A DNA stretch of 64,000 nt, taken from NCBI GenBank assembly GCA_026706485.1, contig JAPOYR010000011.1, positions 1 to 64,000 of the forward strand, written 5' to 3'. The notes below the pieces were generated by a model. The model made no database searches, was not told the DNA's origin, and saw only the letters and a list, made by a program, of their open reading frames with translations. Positions within the stretch are counted from its first letter, which is position 1, and every line of letters starts with the position of its first letter. Below, piece by piece: positions 50,156 through 59,398 of this stretch. The translations under genes were made by a program, and so were the position numbers. The stretch is from Chloroflexota bacterium (GTDB taxonomy: Bacteria; Chloroflexota; UBA11872).

Positions 50156-51709
50156 ATGAGCCTGGGCGCCAACGGCATAGGATTCGTTGCCGTTGGCGCC
50201 CTGCTTGCTGTCGCGGCGACGGTCTACCTCGGGCTTCTGTCCGCGCGGCGCTTGACTCGACCGACCGCGCGCACGCAGGTCGCCGAACAGCGGCGGTTCG
50301 CGCGCAACGCCATCACGCCGGTTGCCGTCAGCCTGGCCGACCGAGCCCTGTTTTGGGTGTTCATGGTCGTCGTGCTCCGGTTCATCGGTCCGGAGGGCAA
50401 CGGCCACTACGCCTTCGCGACGAATCTGCTGGCCTATTTCGCCGTCATCGTTGACTTCGGCCTCGGCACCCTGGTGACGCGCGACGTGGCCAGGGACGCG
50501 GCCGGACTGGAGCGCATCTTCCGGTCGGCTCTGGCCCTGCGTGCGCGGCTGCTGGCCGTCAGCATGCCCGCCATGGTGGGCATCGCCCTCATCTATTGGG
50601 CCGCCGGCGCCATTGACGGGCTGGCGTTGCTTACCACCGCGGTGCTGGCGCTCGGACTGCCGTTGACCGCGGTGAACCAGGCCTATGCGGCCGTCTATGG
50701 CGCCTGGGAGCGCATGGATCGTCGCGCGCTCGTGGTGGCCGGAACCTCGGCCTTGACCGCCGGCCTCGGTCTGCTGCTGCTTGCGGCGGGACTTGGAGTC
50801 GTGGGCGTTGCGCTCGCGGGGCTGCTCTCGAGTTGCGTCACCCTGATCGCGATTGGCCGGCCGGTCGGATTCGGGCTGCTGCGTCGAGCCTGGGGCGTTC
50901 CGCGGGACGAACTGCGCGGCCTGGCGCGAGATGCGCTGCCACTCATGCTGAACAGCCTGCTGGCCACTGCGTTCATCCAGATCGACATCCTCATCCTGCA
51001 GCCCCTGCAGGGCACGGCGATCGTGGGGCACTACAACGCGGCGTTCAAATTCCTCAATGCGCTCAACATCTTGCCCTCGGCCATCGTGCTTGCCGCCTTC
51101 CCGCTCATGGCCCGCGCGTCCGCCGACCCGGCGGAGCTGACGCGTTGGTTCACGCGCGCGTGGCGGATTCTGGCAACGGCGGCCGCGGCCGCCGTGTTGC
51201 TGCTCTTCGTCTTCGCCGAGCCGGTCGTCGAAACGCTGCTCGGGTCGGAATACCTCCCGCAAACCGCCACGGCGCTGGCGATCCTGATCTGGTTCCTGCC
51301 GCTGAGCTACCTCAACGGGACGTTGCAATACGTCGTGATTGCCTCGGACCGCCAGTGGCGGCTCACCCCGGTGTTTCTGATTGCCACGCTGTTCAATGTG
51401 GGGCTCAATCTGGCGCTCGTGCCCATGTGGGGCTTCGTGGCGGCCGCGGCAACGACGATCGGGAGCGAGGTCGTCCTGCTGGCAGGCCTGGGCTGGATCC
51501 TGCGCCGGGACCGGCTGCTGAGTCGCGTGCTCGAGCCGGGCGCGCGTCCGGCAGTGGCTGCCGCGGTGGCGGCAGTGGTGGCGGTGTTGCTGCGCGACCT
51601 GTCGTGGATCGGCACGGCGCTGGCGGCCATGGCCGCCTACGTCGCGGTGCTGTTCGTCATCGGCGGGCTTCGGCTTGCCGCAATCCGCGACTCACTGCGA
51701 CTGTCTTGA
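50156..51709 (+). CDS. polysaccharide flippase (MATE/Wzx-like)
   Basis: A 517-residue integral membrane protein with about 13 predicted spans. After an isolated N-terminal span ('FVAVGALLAVAATVYLGLLS') it shows the polysaccharide-synthesis family start 'NAITPVAVSLADRALFWVFM', followed by 'FIGPEGNGHYAFATNLLAYF' and 'FGLGTLVTRDVARD'. Wzx-type proteins flip lipid-linked oligosaccharides across the membrane. It faces a set of minus-strand glycosyltransferases, so together they could assemble and export one glycan. ATG at 50156 is preferred over an open frame from 50036. Confidence 0.85.
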   Translation: MSLGANGIGFVAVGALLAVAATVYLGLLSARRLTRPTARTQVAEQRRFARNAITPVAVSLADRALFWVFMVVVLRFIGPEGNGHYAFATNLLAYFAVIVDFGLGTLVTRDVARDAAGLERIFRSALALRARLLAVSMPAMVGIALIYWAAGAIDGLALLTTAVLALGLPLTAVNQAYAAVYGAWERMDRRALVVAGTSALTAGLGLLLLAAGLGVVGVALAGLLSSCVTLIAIGRPVGFGLLRRAWGVPRDELRGLARDALPLMLNSLLATAFIQIDILILQPLQGTAIVGHYNAAFKFLNALNILPSAIVLAAFPLMARASADPAELTRWFTRAWRILATAAAAAVLLLFVFAEPVVETLLGSEYLPQTATALAILIWFLPLSYLNGTLQYVVIASDRQWRLTPVFLIATLFNVGLNLALVPMWGFVAAAATTIGSEVVLLAGLGWILRRDRLLSRVLEPGARPAVAAAVAAVVAVLLRDLSWIGTALAAMAAYVAVLFVIGGLRLAAIRDSLRLS

Positions 51710-51781
51710 CACGACGACTCCCGAGAGGAGCGCCGTGCAACAGCTCGCCGGCCGAAGCGTCTGCCGTCAGCTCGGCCCGGC

Positions 51782-53800
51782 TCAACGTTGCCCGTCGAGT
51801 GACGGCGGCACAAAGACCGTCCGGCCGAGCCACAAGCCCTTTTGGCCGACATACGACCGCAGGGCGAATTCACCTAACACCGGCAAACCCTCGCCCTCGG
51901 GTCCCACAAAGCCCATGAAGGTCTGGTAAGTGCCGGGAGGCGCGTCGGCTGGAATCCAAAGCCCGGTTCGGACTTCGTGGATCTCGCCGGGCGACCAGGC
52001 CGAGGTGCGTTGCCCGGCAAAGTTCTGCGCGTGGAATTCCTTGGAGTAGACCGCGCCGGTCGGGCCTTCCACCCACACGCGGATCCGCAAGTCGTAGTCG
52101 ACCGGCGCCGGCATCTCCAAGCGGATGCTGAATCGCATGCCGTCGCCGGCCTCCCGCGGACCCTGGTCTTTGCGATGGCCGGTGAACCACATTTCGGCCA
52201 TCTCGAAGTCGTCGTTGACATTGATTTGACCAACGCGCTCTACGAAGTCGTAGACATGCGTCATGTACAGCTGGAGCACGCCGTTGCGGTAGACCTCGGA
52301 GCGCGCCTGCCACAAGTGGCGCGTGAGCCAGGTCTCCGTGAGATTCCGGGGATCCGCCTGCTCCAGCCCCGCCAGCACCACCCACACGCGGTTGTGGTTC
52401 CGAGCCGCCTGCCCCAGCTTGCGTTCGACCTCCAAGAAGTCCACGGCCGGCGGCACCTCGTCGGGGAGGAGCCAGACATCGACCTTATCCAGGAAGTCGG
52501 GGAAGTAGTGCCGCCAGAACCACCCCTGCCACGGACCGGCAAGCACGACGGCGTCGCGGAATTTCGTCTGGTCAATGCCGGGGCGCCCGGGCCGCGCGAG
52601 ACTCTCGATGGTCGTGGTGATCGATCGGTAGTCGCCCCGCACGTAGTCGGTGAAATAGGCGCGACTCGCCACGACCGGCCCGACCAACACCACCAGCGCG
52701 ACTCCCGTGGCGGCCAGACTCCGCAGCGGAATCCGCGGCGCGGCGTCGAATGCCGCGGCCACGAGCACGCCGATCGCAGGAATCGCCGGTAGGAGATATC
52801 GCGGCTGATAGGGCTTGTCGAAGATGAGCAACAGCGCGAGAAAGGCGACCACCGACGCCACGAATCCGATCACCAGCCCTCCGCGGCGGCGGATGACGAC
52901 GGCGGCGACGCCGACCACGGCCAGCGCCGCGGCGCCGAGGGCAAATGCGGTCGAGAGCCGTCCGCTGCGGACCTCCTCCATGCCGACCAGTAGATCGAGC
53001 CAGGCCATTCGGCCAATCTCGACCAGCAGGCCGCGTGTGAGATCGCCGGTTCCAAAGGCCGGCAGGCTGTCGTGCAGCCCCCGCGCCAGGATCAGCCAGG
53101 GCAGCAGAACGGCCAGGCTCGCGGCGCCCACGGCGACGAAGACCAGCACGCGGCGCCGACGCTGCCGCCAATGCCAGGGCAAGGCCAGCACCATGGCGGC
53201 AAGCGCGATCGCCACGGTGAAGTCGATGTAGCTGCCCGCCGCGACGCAGACGGCCATCCCCAGCCAATCGCGACGCCGTCCGGAGCGCATGGCTCGCTCG
53301 AATAGCCAGAGCGAGAGCACGGCGAAGAGGGCCGCGGGTGCATACATTCGCGCCTCGCGGCTGAAGAACACCAGCAGCGGCGACGTGGTGACGACCACGG
53401 CGGCGACCACCGCCGGCCAAGCGGCGACATAGCAGCGGGCCAGGCGGTACGTCGCCGGGATCAGCAACAGTCCGAACGGGATCGAAAAGGCCCGCGCGAT
53501 CGGCTCGGATTCGCCGAACCACCCAATCCACACGTGCAGCGCCAGGTAGTAGAGCGGGGGATGCTCAAACGGCGCCGCGGCCAGATCGGCCACGATATCG
53601 AGCAGGCCGGCACGCGCGTACCAGATGGCGGCGACCTCGTCGAAGTCGAAGTCGCCCAACCCCTCCAGGTTCCACAGGCGCAGGCCCGCCCCCAGCACCA
53701 CGAGCAGTAGCACCGCTCGCTCGGGCGTGACCAGGGGCGCCATCCGCCGACCCCAGGTCGAGGCCGCGGCAGCCAGGCCGACGCTAGCCGCCGTAGGCAT
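51782..53800 (-). CDS. GT-C glycosyltransferase (PMT/ArnT-like, GT39/83) with C-terminal beta domain
   Basis: A 672-residue membrane protein. An acidic catalytic-type motif 'GLGDFDFDEVAAIWYARAGL' lies in the first extracytoplasmic loop near residue 52, followed by 'HPPLYYLALHVWIGWFGESE' and about ten spans ending near residue 330. This is typical of polyprenyl-phosphate-sugar:acceptor GT-C enzymes. The remaining roughly 340 residues are soluble and include a beta-rich end ('YDLRIRVWVEGPTGAVYSKE') that may bind carbohydrate. ATG at 53800 overlaps the upstream GT4 gene by 17 bases, so it belongs to the minus-strand GT operon. Confidence 0.83.
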   Translation of the reverse strand: MPTAASVGLAAAASTWGRRMAPLVTPERAVLLLVVLGAGLRLWNLEGLGDFDFDEVAAIWYARAGLLDIVADLAAAPFEHPPLYYLALHVWIGWFGESEPIARAFSIPFGLLLIPATYRLARCYVAAWPAVVAAVVVTTSPLLVFFSREARMYAPAALFAVLSLWLFERAMRSGRRRDWLGMAVCVAAGSYIDFTVAIALAAMVLALPWHWRQRRRRVLVFVAVGAASLAVLLPWLILARGLHDSLPAFGTGDLTRGLLVEIGRMAWLDLLVGMEEVRSGRLSTAFALGAAALAVVGVAAVVIRRRGGLVIGFVASVVAFLALLLIFDKPYQPRYLLPAIPAIGVLVAAAFDAAPRIPLRSLAATGVALVVLVGPVVASRAYFTDYVRGDYRSITTTIESLARPGRPGIDQTKFRDAVVLAGPWQGWFWRHYFPDFLDKVDVWLLPDEVPPAVDFLEVERKLGQAARNHNRVWVVLAGLEQADPRNLTETWLTRHLWQARSEVYRNGVLQLYMTHVYDFVERVGQINVNDDFEMAEMWFTGHRKDQGPREAGDGMRFSIRLEMPAPVDYDLRIRVWVEGPTGAVYSKEFHAQNFAGQRTSAWSPGEIHEVRTGLWIPADAPPGTYQTFMGFVGPEGEGLPVLGEFALRSYVGQKGLWLGRTVFVPPSLDGQR

Positions 53801-54932
53801 CGAGCGTCTGACGGGCGATGCGGCGCCACGAATAGCGGCGGGCCACGGCTTGTGATCCCGCCTCAAGCGTCGATCGGTACTCAGGGTCGTCTCGAACTCG
53901 AACCAGCGCCGCCGCCAGTGACTCGGGATCGCGCACCGGCGTAAACGCCACCTCGCCGGGGCGCACATCCAGCAGGTCGGGCCGCACGGGAGTCGTCGTG
54001 ACGACAGGCAGTCCGTGAGCCGCGGCAACCATGAACGATCCACGGCGCGTCGAGAGTCCATCGTCATAGGGCAGCGCCGCAACGTCGCAGGCGCGCAGCC
54101 ACCGCGAGATGTCGGGAGCCTCCAGGTACCCCGGTTCCAGCACACTCACGCCGGCAAACGTGGACGGCGGCACCGGGGCTGCCGCCCGCCGAGCGCCGAT
54201 ATCCGGGCCGGCGCCCCCGATCAGCGCGAGCCGCGCGCCGCATTTCGTTAGGGCCGGATTTCGCATCGCGGCCGCCAGCACTTCCAGCCCCTTCCCCGCC
54301 TGCCGGAAACCAAAGAAGCCGATGAGAAAGGCGTCCGCCGGCAGGCCCAGGTCGCGGCGAGCCTCGTCACGCGTTCCCAACGACGGTGGGGGCTCAATGG
54401 TCGGTCCCGCCGGAATGTACTGGGATCGACGCCACTCGCCCGGGATGCGAGCACTCACGCACGCGCGATCGAGGGCGTCGACGTAAATGCAGACGTCCGC
54501 CCAGCCGCGCAGCAGATCCACGACCCGTCGGCGCAACCGGCCCGCGCGGGGAAACACAAACGGCTCTGCCAGATCGTGAAACGTGACGACGACCAATCCG
54601 CCAAAGCCCATCAGGCGCAGCGCCCAGGGCATGAGCGGCGCTTGCAGCGCCGAGTCGAACGCCCCGGCCTGGTATTGAATATGCACGATGTCGTTCCGAA
54701 ATCGCCGGACCAGCCGAAGAACACTGACGATTTGGCGGCACCAGGGATTCGGCGCCAGGCGGTAGACGCGGTCGACGGGACTGTCCTGCGACACGGCCTC
54801 GGTGGCAACGTAGGTCCGCGCGCCCAGATCCTCGAGCGACGAGCGCAGGCGGATCACGTGATCGGCAATCCCACCGCGGCGCGGTGGGAACTCGGCGGTG
54901 ACGAAGAGAATTCGGCGCGTTGGCGCGGGCAC
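53784..54932 (-). CDS. glycosyltransferase family 4 protein
   Basis: A GT-B enzyme of about 382 residues. The N-terminal acceptor domain begins 'RRILFVTAEFPPRRGGIADH', and the C-terminal donor domain has 'IGFFGFRQAGKGLEVLAAA', 'VAALPYDDGLSTRRGSFMVA' and 'AHGLPVVTTTP', with the GT4 acidic region replaced by the D-G-L-S context. The GTG at 54932 has GAGGAG nine bases upstream; the longer frame to 55097 overlaps the GT2 gene in another frame. It is part of the GT operon read toward 51.8 kb. Donor and acceptor are unknown. Confidence 0.86.
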   Translation of the reverse strand: MPAPTRRILFVTAEFPPRRGGIADHVIRLRSSLEDLGARTYVATEAVSQDSPVDRVYRLAPNPWCRQIVSVLRLVRRFRNDIVHIQYQAGAFDSALQAPLMPWALRLMGFGGLVVVTFHDLAEPFVFPRAGRLRRRVVDLLRGWADVCIYVDALDRACVSARIPGEWRRSQYIPAGPTIEPPPSLGTRDEARRDLGLPADAFLIGFFGFRQAGKGLEVLAAAMRNPALTKCGARLALIGGAGPDIGARRAAAPVPPSTFAGVSVLEPGYLEAPDISRWLRACDVAALPYDDGLSTRRGSFMVAAAHGLPVVTTTPVRPDLLDVRPGEVAFTPVRDPESLAAALVRVRDDPEYRSTLEAGSQAVARRYSWRRIARQTLDAYGG

Positions 54933-54975
54933 TAGCGTCGACTCCTCGGTGAGACGCCGTCGGGCGGCACTGCCA

Positions 54976-55899
54976 CTACCGGCGCCAGCCGAACCACTGC
55001 CACAGCGTGACGCGCGCGATGCGCCCAGCCTCGGCGCGCGGTGAGGGCGCACCGCGCCCCAGCAGCAACCGCAGGAGCTGCTCGGCCAGCCTGACAAGAT
55101 TCACGAGGGCCACGAATAGGCGCAGAAACACGGCGAAGGGGCGCCCCCACATCTTGCCCGCAAACCGATAGCGACTCCGGAAGAAATTGCGCTCACGGGC
55201 CACAAGATCGCGTCCCGCCGACGCGCTGCCCACATGCCGCACCCGAGCTGTTTCCTCGACGGCGCAGATCCATCCAGCCGCCCGCAGCGCCCGGTGCAGA
55301 TCGAGCTCCTCCGAATACATGAAATACCCCGCGTCGAATCCGCCGACATCGCGCAAGGCGCGCGCGCGGAACGCGAGACAGGCGCCGTCGAGCCAATCCG
55401 GGGGCGCGTCGGGCACGGCGGCGTCGCGATAGTAGGACCGCAGCACGGCCGAGCCTCGCAGCCAGCGCTCCAGCATCGTGCCGTCCGCAAGCGCGGCGCC
55501 GATGGAGGGAAACGCGCGGGCCGGCGAACGGCTGCTGCCGTCGGCGTCAAGGTGAACCGGACTCACGCACCCGAGGCTGGGGTCGGCCTCGAGGCGGGCT
55601 CGGACGGCGGCGATCGTCCCGCGCTCGATGATCGCGTCGGCGTTCAGGACCAGGATGGGATCGCCGGTGACAAGGCCGATGCCGATGTTTGCAGCGGCGC
55701 CATAGCCGATGTTCCGGTGGGTGACGTGCAGCGTCACCGCCGGAAACTGCGCGCGCACCTGTTCGGCGGTGCCGTCGCTTGACCGGTTGTCAACCACGAT
55801 GACTTCGAGCTCGCCAGCACCGTCGGCCTGCAGCGCCTCGAGGCACGCGCCGATATGACCCGCCGATTGGTGCGTCACCACAACCGCGGACGCCCGCAT
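54976..55899 (-). CDS. glycosyltransferase family 2 protein
   Basis: A 307-residue GT-A enzyme. 'SAVVVTHQSAGHIGACLEAL', 'EVIVVDNRSSDGTAEQV' and 'ILVLNADAIIERG' (DxD-like N-A-D) define the nucleotide-sugar site. 'YFMYSEELDLHRALRAAGW' is the downstream ED motif of rhamnosyltransferase-like GT2 enzymes. The C-terminus has a short amphipathic helix. ATG at 55899 lies eight bases after the stop of the preceding GT2 gene. The acceptor is unknown. Confidence 0.88.
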   Translation of the reverse strand: MRASAVVVTHQSAGHIGACLEALQADGAGELEVIVVDNRSSDGTAEQVRAQFPAVTLHVTHRNIGYGAAANIGIGLVTGDPILVLNADAIIERGTIAAVRARLEADPSLGCVSPVHLDADGSSRSPARAFPSIGAALADGTMLERWLRGSAVLRSYYRDAAVPDAPPDWLDGACLAFRARALRDVGGFDAGYFMYSEELDLHRALRAAGWICAVEETARVRHVGSASAGRDLVARERNFFRSRYRFAGKMWGRPFAVFLRLFVALVNLVRLAEQLLRLLLGRGAPSPRAEAGRIARVTLWQWFGWRR

Positions 55900-55907
55900 G
55901 GCGTGGG

Positions 55908-56675
55908 TCAACCCGATGCGGCGCGGCGGCGCCAGCACCGGGCCAGTCCGCGCTGGAGGCGCCACTCGTATTCGGCCATCAGCAGCGCCAACTGCAGGCC
56001 CACCCAGCCGTCGCGATAGCCGTTGTATTCGACCAATCGGCGCCGGATTTCACGCAAGGGTTGCGCCACAACCGCCGTGCGGCGGCGGCGCACGCCGGCC
56101 CGGTACAGGCTATTTGCCTCCATCCGCGCGTAGCGCCGCTGCCGGCGGCGAAACTCGCGGATCGTGCGGTAGCTGTGGTGAACCAGCGGCGCCTCGATCA
56201 CCCCGATGCTACCGTCGACGTCGGGCACTTCATGCACCGCGCGCTCGACCGGGTAACTCACACGTCGACGGTCCATCACGCGCAATTGATGGTCGGGCGC
56301 CCAACCGCTGCCGCGCATCCAGTGGCCAAAGATTCGATTCAGGCGCGGGACGTCGTAGGCCGCGTGGGCCTCGCGGCCCGCGCGGGCGCGCACTTCCGCG
56401 GCCAGCGCGTCGGACACACGCTCGTCGGCGTCGACGAAAAACACCCAGTCGTAAGCGGCGCGGGCCAGGGCGTCCTGCCGCTGGGCCGCGAACGTGGTGA
56501 AGCGGCGTTCGACCACGCGGGTTCCGGCCGGGGCGGCCGACGGCGTGCCGTCGGCGCTGAACGCGTCCAACACCAGGCGCTCGTCGCACCAGGCAAGCGT
56601 TCGCAGGCACGGCTCGATGTTGGCCGCCTCGCCCGCGGCGATCACGATTGCGCTCAGCGGCGCGGGGCGACTCAC
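55908..56675 (-). CDS. glycosyltransferase family 2 protein (WaaE/KdtX-like)
   Basis: A 255-residue GT-A enzyme. 'LSAIVIAAGEAANIEPCLRTL', 'ERLVLDAFSADGT' and 'YDWVFFVDADERVSDALAAE' (DxD in V-D-A-D) match the WaaE-like LPS core beta-1,4-glucosyltransferase branch, with the C-terminal 'HHSYRTIREFRRRQRRYARM' also typical. The GTG start overlaps the stop of the preceding GT2 gene (GTGA). True LPS is not assumed for this lineage. Confidence 0.86.
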   Translation of the reverse strand: MSRPAPLSAIVIAAGEAANIEPCLRTLAWCDERLVLDAFSADGTPSAAPAGTRVVERRFTTFAAQRQDALARAAYDWVFFVDADERVSDALAAEVRARAGREAHAAYDVPRLNRIFGHWMRGSGWAPDHQLRVMDRRRVSYPVERAVHEVPDVDGSIGVIEAPLVHHSYRTIREFRRRQRRYARMEANSLYRAGVRRRRTAVVAQPLREIRRRLVEYNGYRDGWVGLQLALLMAEYEWRLQRGLARCWRRRAASG

Positions 56676-57547
56676 GATTCGTCGAGGGCCTCTAGCGCGC
56701 CGCGGACGCCAGTCACCGACCGGCCGGCGGCTTCATCCATGGCCGATCTTGCGCGCAGCCCCCAACGCATCGCCGCCAACGCCATCCCAGCCACCGGCGG
56801 CGGCGCGTGCGTGCGGTACCAGCGCACCCGGCTCCGGTAGAGCTGCGCCAGCATGCGATCCGGCTGTTCACTGGTGCTCGCGCCGCCGACATGCCACACC
56901 CGAGCCGCCGGCAGGTGCGCCACGCGCCAGCCGTAGTCCTTCAGCCGCCGGCAGAGGTCGATCTCCTCGCAATACAGCCAATAGTCGGGCGAGAAGCCAC
57001 CGATCAAGTCGACAGCCAGCCGCCGCAGCAGCATGCAGGCGCCCAGCGGATGATCGATGTCCACGGGGACGCCATCCGCCGCGACGCGCCCGTTCAGACG
57101 CCCGCGCCGCAGCCACGCCGGCGCGGGCCAGGCGTCGATGGCCGCTTGCGCCACGCCGGGGAAGCGAAACGCCCCCTCCTGAGGCGATCCGTCGAGATCC
57201 CTGAAATCGGGGCCGACGCACGCGACATCAGGCGACGATTCGGCGTGCTTCACGAGGTGCTCGATGGCGTCGCCATCCACGAACACGTCGTCGTTCATGA
57301 CGAGCACGTAGGCCGAGTCCGTGGCGGCGATGCCGTCATTCGCGGCCGCGCCGTAGCCGGGGTTGTCCGGGCGCGCGATGGAGGTCACCCACGGCCCGGC
57401 GTCGCTCACCGCCGCCAGCGCGGCGCCGTCGGCCGACGTGTCGACGAGCGCGATCCGCCCCGGCGGCCGCGAGCTGTGGCGCAGCGCATTGATGCAGCGG
57501 CGCGCTCGAGCGCCGCTGCCATGGGCCACAACGACCGCGTCAACCAT
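56672..57547 (-). CDS. glycosyltransferase family 2 protein (rhamnosyltransferase-like)
   Basis: A 291-residue GT-A enzyme. 'IARPDNPGYGAAANDGIAAT', 'YVLVMNDDVFVDGDAIEHLV' (D-D) and 'FSPDYWLYCEEIDLCRRLKD' resemble GT2 rhamnosyltransferases. It is the first gene after rplL on the same strand, 30 bases downstream with a hairpin between. It could be transcribed by read-through of the ribosomal operon or from its own promoter. Translational coupling links it to the next GT2 gene. Confidence 0.87.
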   Translation of the reverse strand: MVDAVVVAHGSGARARRCINALRHSSRPPGRIALVDTSADGAALAAVSDAGPWVTSIARPDNPGYGAAANDGIAATDSAYVLVMNDDVFVDGDAIEHLVKHAESSPDVACVGPDFRDLDGSPQEGAFRFPGVAQAAIDAWPAPAWLRRGRLNGRVAADGVPVDIDHPLGACMLLRRLAVDLIGGFSPDYWLYCEEIDLCRRLKDYGWRVAHLPAARVWHVGGASTSEQPDRMLAQLYRSRVRWYRTHAPPPVAGMALAAMRWGLRARSAMDEAAGRSVTGVRGALEALDES

Positions 57548-57553
57548 GGACGG

Positions 57554-57574
57554 CCTCCCGAAGCCGCCGGGAGG
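57554..57574 (-). terminator. hairpin after rplL (possible attenuator/terminator)
   Basis: CCTCCCG pairs with CGGGAGG around a 7-base loop, between the rplL stop and the first glycosyltransferase gene. There is no T-run, so full termination is doubtful; partial read-through into the glycan genes is possible. Confidence 0.4.
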
Positions 57575-57577
57575 GGC

Positions 57578-57964
57578 TTAGCGCAGCTCGGCGGTGGCGC
57601 CCACCTCGGCAAGCTTGGCGACGATCTGGTCGCCCTCGTCCTTCGAGACGCCTTCCTTCACCGGACCCGGCGCCGCGTCGACCACGCCCTTGGCCTCGCG
57701 CAGGCCCAGTCCCGTGATCTCGCGCACGGCCTTGATGACCTGGATCTTCTGCTGACCGGAAGACTCCAGGTGCACGGTGAACTCGGTCTGCTCCGCCTCG
57801 GCCGCCGCGCCGTTGGCGCCATCGGCCGCCGGCGCCGCGGCGATAGCCATCGGCGCTCCGGTGACGTTGTATTTCTCCTTCAGCGCCTCCACCAGCTCGC
57901 TGAGCTCGATCACCGTCATGGAGTCGATCGCGCTGAGAATGTCGTCCTTGCTGATCGTGGCCAT
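57578..57964 (-). CDS. rplL: 50S ribosomal protein bL12 (L7/L12)
   Basis: A 128-residue stalk protein that recruits translation factors. The N-terminal dimerisation helices ('[20 protein letters not shown]') are joined by an Ala/Gly-rich hinge to the C-terminal domain with '[20 protein letters not shown]' and '[18 protein letters not shown]'. It is full length for the family. It follows rplJ by four bases, as expected. No rpoB gene follows on this strand; glycosyltransferase genes do. Confidence 0.97.
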   Translation of the reverse strand: MATISKDDILSAIDSMTVIELSELVEALKEKYNVTGAPMAIAAAPAADGANGAAAEAEQTEFTVHLESSGQQKIQVIKAVREITGLGLREAKGVVDAAPGPVKEGVSKDEGDQIVAKLAEVGATAELR

Positions 57965-57967
57965 CCG

Positions 57968-58504
57968 TCACGCTCCTTCCGCGTGTGGTTGCAGTTGTTC
58001 GACGCGTTCCTGCAAGGCGTAAACCAATCCGTGAATCGTGCCGGCCAGGGTGTGCACCAGGCCGGAAATCGGGCTTTCGATTGACCAAACCAACTCCGAT
58101 TGCAACTGCTCGACCCCGAACAGCGAGGCCAGCCGCGCGATGCGATCGGTGTCAAGCGCCTGCCCTCCGGCCACACCGCCGCGAATCTCCATCTTGGGAT
58201 TCGAGGCAGTGAATCCCCGCAAGGCCCGCGCGGTGCCAATGACGTCCTCGCCACTGAACGCGAACGCGGTCTGGCCGTGAAAAAACGGCTCCAGGTGCTC
58301 GGCGTTACTCTGGCGCGCCGCCAGGATCGCCAGCGAGTTCTTCACCACGCGAAACTTCGCGCCGGTTTCGCGCATTTGGCGGCGCAGCGCCTGCATGTCC
58401 GACACCGTGAGCTCGCTATATCCGGCCACGATGCTCAGCGGCGCGTCCGCCAGCGCCGACGACAGCGCGTCGACGATTTCGACCTTTTCGGCCTTGGTGG
58501 CCAT
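57968..58504 (-). CDS. rplJ: 50S ribosomal protein uL10
   Basis: A 178-residue stalk base protein. 'SIVAGYSELTVSDMQALRRQ', 'FRVVKNSLAILAARQ' and 'AFSGEDVIGTARALRGF' match L10. The C-terminal helices that bind L7/L12 dimers follow. The ATG at 58504 has GAGGAAAGGA upstream; an in-frame extension to 58567 enters the L10 leader. It autoregulates its operon through the leader in other bacteria. Confidence 0.97.
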   Translation of the reverse strand: MATKAEKVEIVDALSSALADAPLSIVAGYSELTVSDMQALRRQMRETGAKFRVVKNSLAILAARQSNAEHLEPFFHGQTAFAFSGEDVIGTARALRGFTASNPKMEIRGGVAGGQALDTDRIARLASLFGVEQLQSELVWSIESPISGLVHTLAGTIHGLVYALQERVEQLQPHAEGA

Positions 58505-58679
58505 GCGTGTCAACGTCCTTTCCTCGAATGACCTTGTGCCGCGGCGTCGGGCGGCGCGCCGTGACACGCGCCGCTCGCGTGGTCATTCGCGCCTCGGCGG
58601 GCGTCCCCAAGGGAGCTTATGCAGCGCACCCGCGGTCTTCGGCTGACGGCAAAGGGGTGTGACTGGTGGGCTGGGCGCC
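58505..58679 (-). promoter_or_regulatory. ribosomal protein L10 leader
   Basis: The untranslated gap between rplA and rplJ contains, on the minus strand, GCCGAAGACCGCGGGTGCGC and flanking complementary segments. This resembles the conserved internal loop of the L10 leader motif by which the L10(L12) complex represses rplJL. Assigned by position and motif only. Confidence 0.6.
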
Positions 58680-59396
58680 TCAGGCGGCCAGCGCGGCGGC
58701 CTCCTCGTGAATGCGGGACACGTCCATCGAGACGCCCGGTCCCATGGTTGTGGTGAGCGTGGCGGAGAGCAGATAGGTGCCCTTGGCCGCGGCGGGTCGA
58801 GCCTGGACAATGGCGTCCACGATCGCCGCGATGTTCTCCTTGAGCGCTGCGGCGCCCATCGACACCTTGCCGGCGCGCACGTGCACGTTGGCCAAACGCT
58901 CGACGCGAAACTCGACGCGTCCGGCCTTGAGGTCCTTGACGACCCGGCCCACGTCGTTGGTCACGGTGCCCGCCCGCGCGTTGGGCATGAGCCCGCGCGG
59001 ACCGAGAATCCGCCCCAACGGGCCGATGATGCGCATGGTGTCGGGCATGGCGACCGCCGCCTCGAAGTCGAGCCACCCGCCTTGGATGCGCTTGGCCAGC
59101 TCGTCGGTGCCAATCTCGTCGGCCCCCGCCTCACGCGCTTCCTCGGCCCCATCGCCGGTGGCGAAGGCGATCACCCGGATCGACCGCCCCGTGCCGTGCG
59201 GCAGGGACAGCGTGCCGCGCACCTGCTGATCCTGGTGGGTGGGGTCCACGCCGAGCCGCATGTGCAACTCGACGGTTTCGTCGAACTTGGCGGGCGGAAA
59301 CTGCACCAGCTGATCGACGGCGTCCGAGATCGAAAGCCTGGCCTCGGAGTCCACCATCTCCGCCGCCTGCCGGTAGCGTTTGCCGTGACGCGGCAT
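58680..59396 (-). CDS. rplA: 50S ribosomal protein uL1
   Basis: A 238-residue stalk protein of the 23S E-site region. 'KFDETVELHMRLGVDPTHQD', 'QVRGTLSLPHGTGRSIRVIA' and 'PLGRILGPRGLMPNARAGTV' are the hallmark blocks. It is full length. It sits between rplK (two bases upstream) and the L10 leader. Confidence 0.97.
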   Translation of the reverse strand: MPRHGKRYRQAAEMVDSEARLSISDAVDQLVQFPPAKFDETVELHMRLGVDPTHQDQQVRGTLSLPHGTGRSIRVIAFATGDGAEEAREAGADEIGTDELAKRIQGGWLDFEAAVAMPDTMRIIGPLGRILGPRGLMPNARAGTVTNDVGRVVKDLKAGRVEFRVERLANVHVRAGKVSMGAAALKENIAAIVDAIVQARPAAAKGTYLLSATLTTTMGPGVSMDVSRIHEEAAALAA

Positions 59397-59398
59397 GG

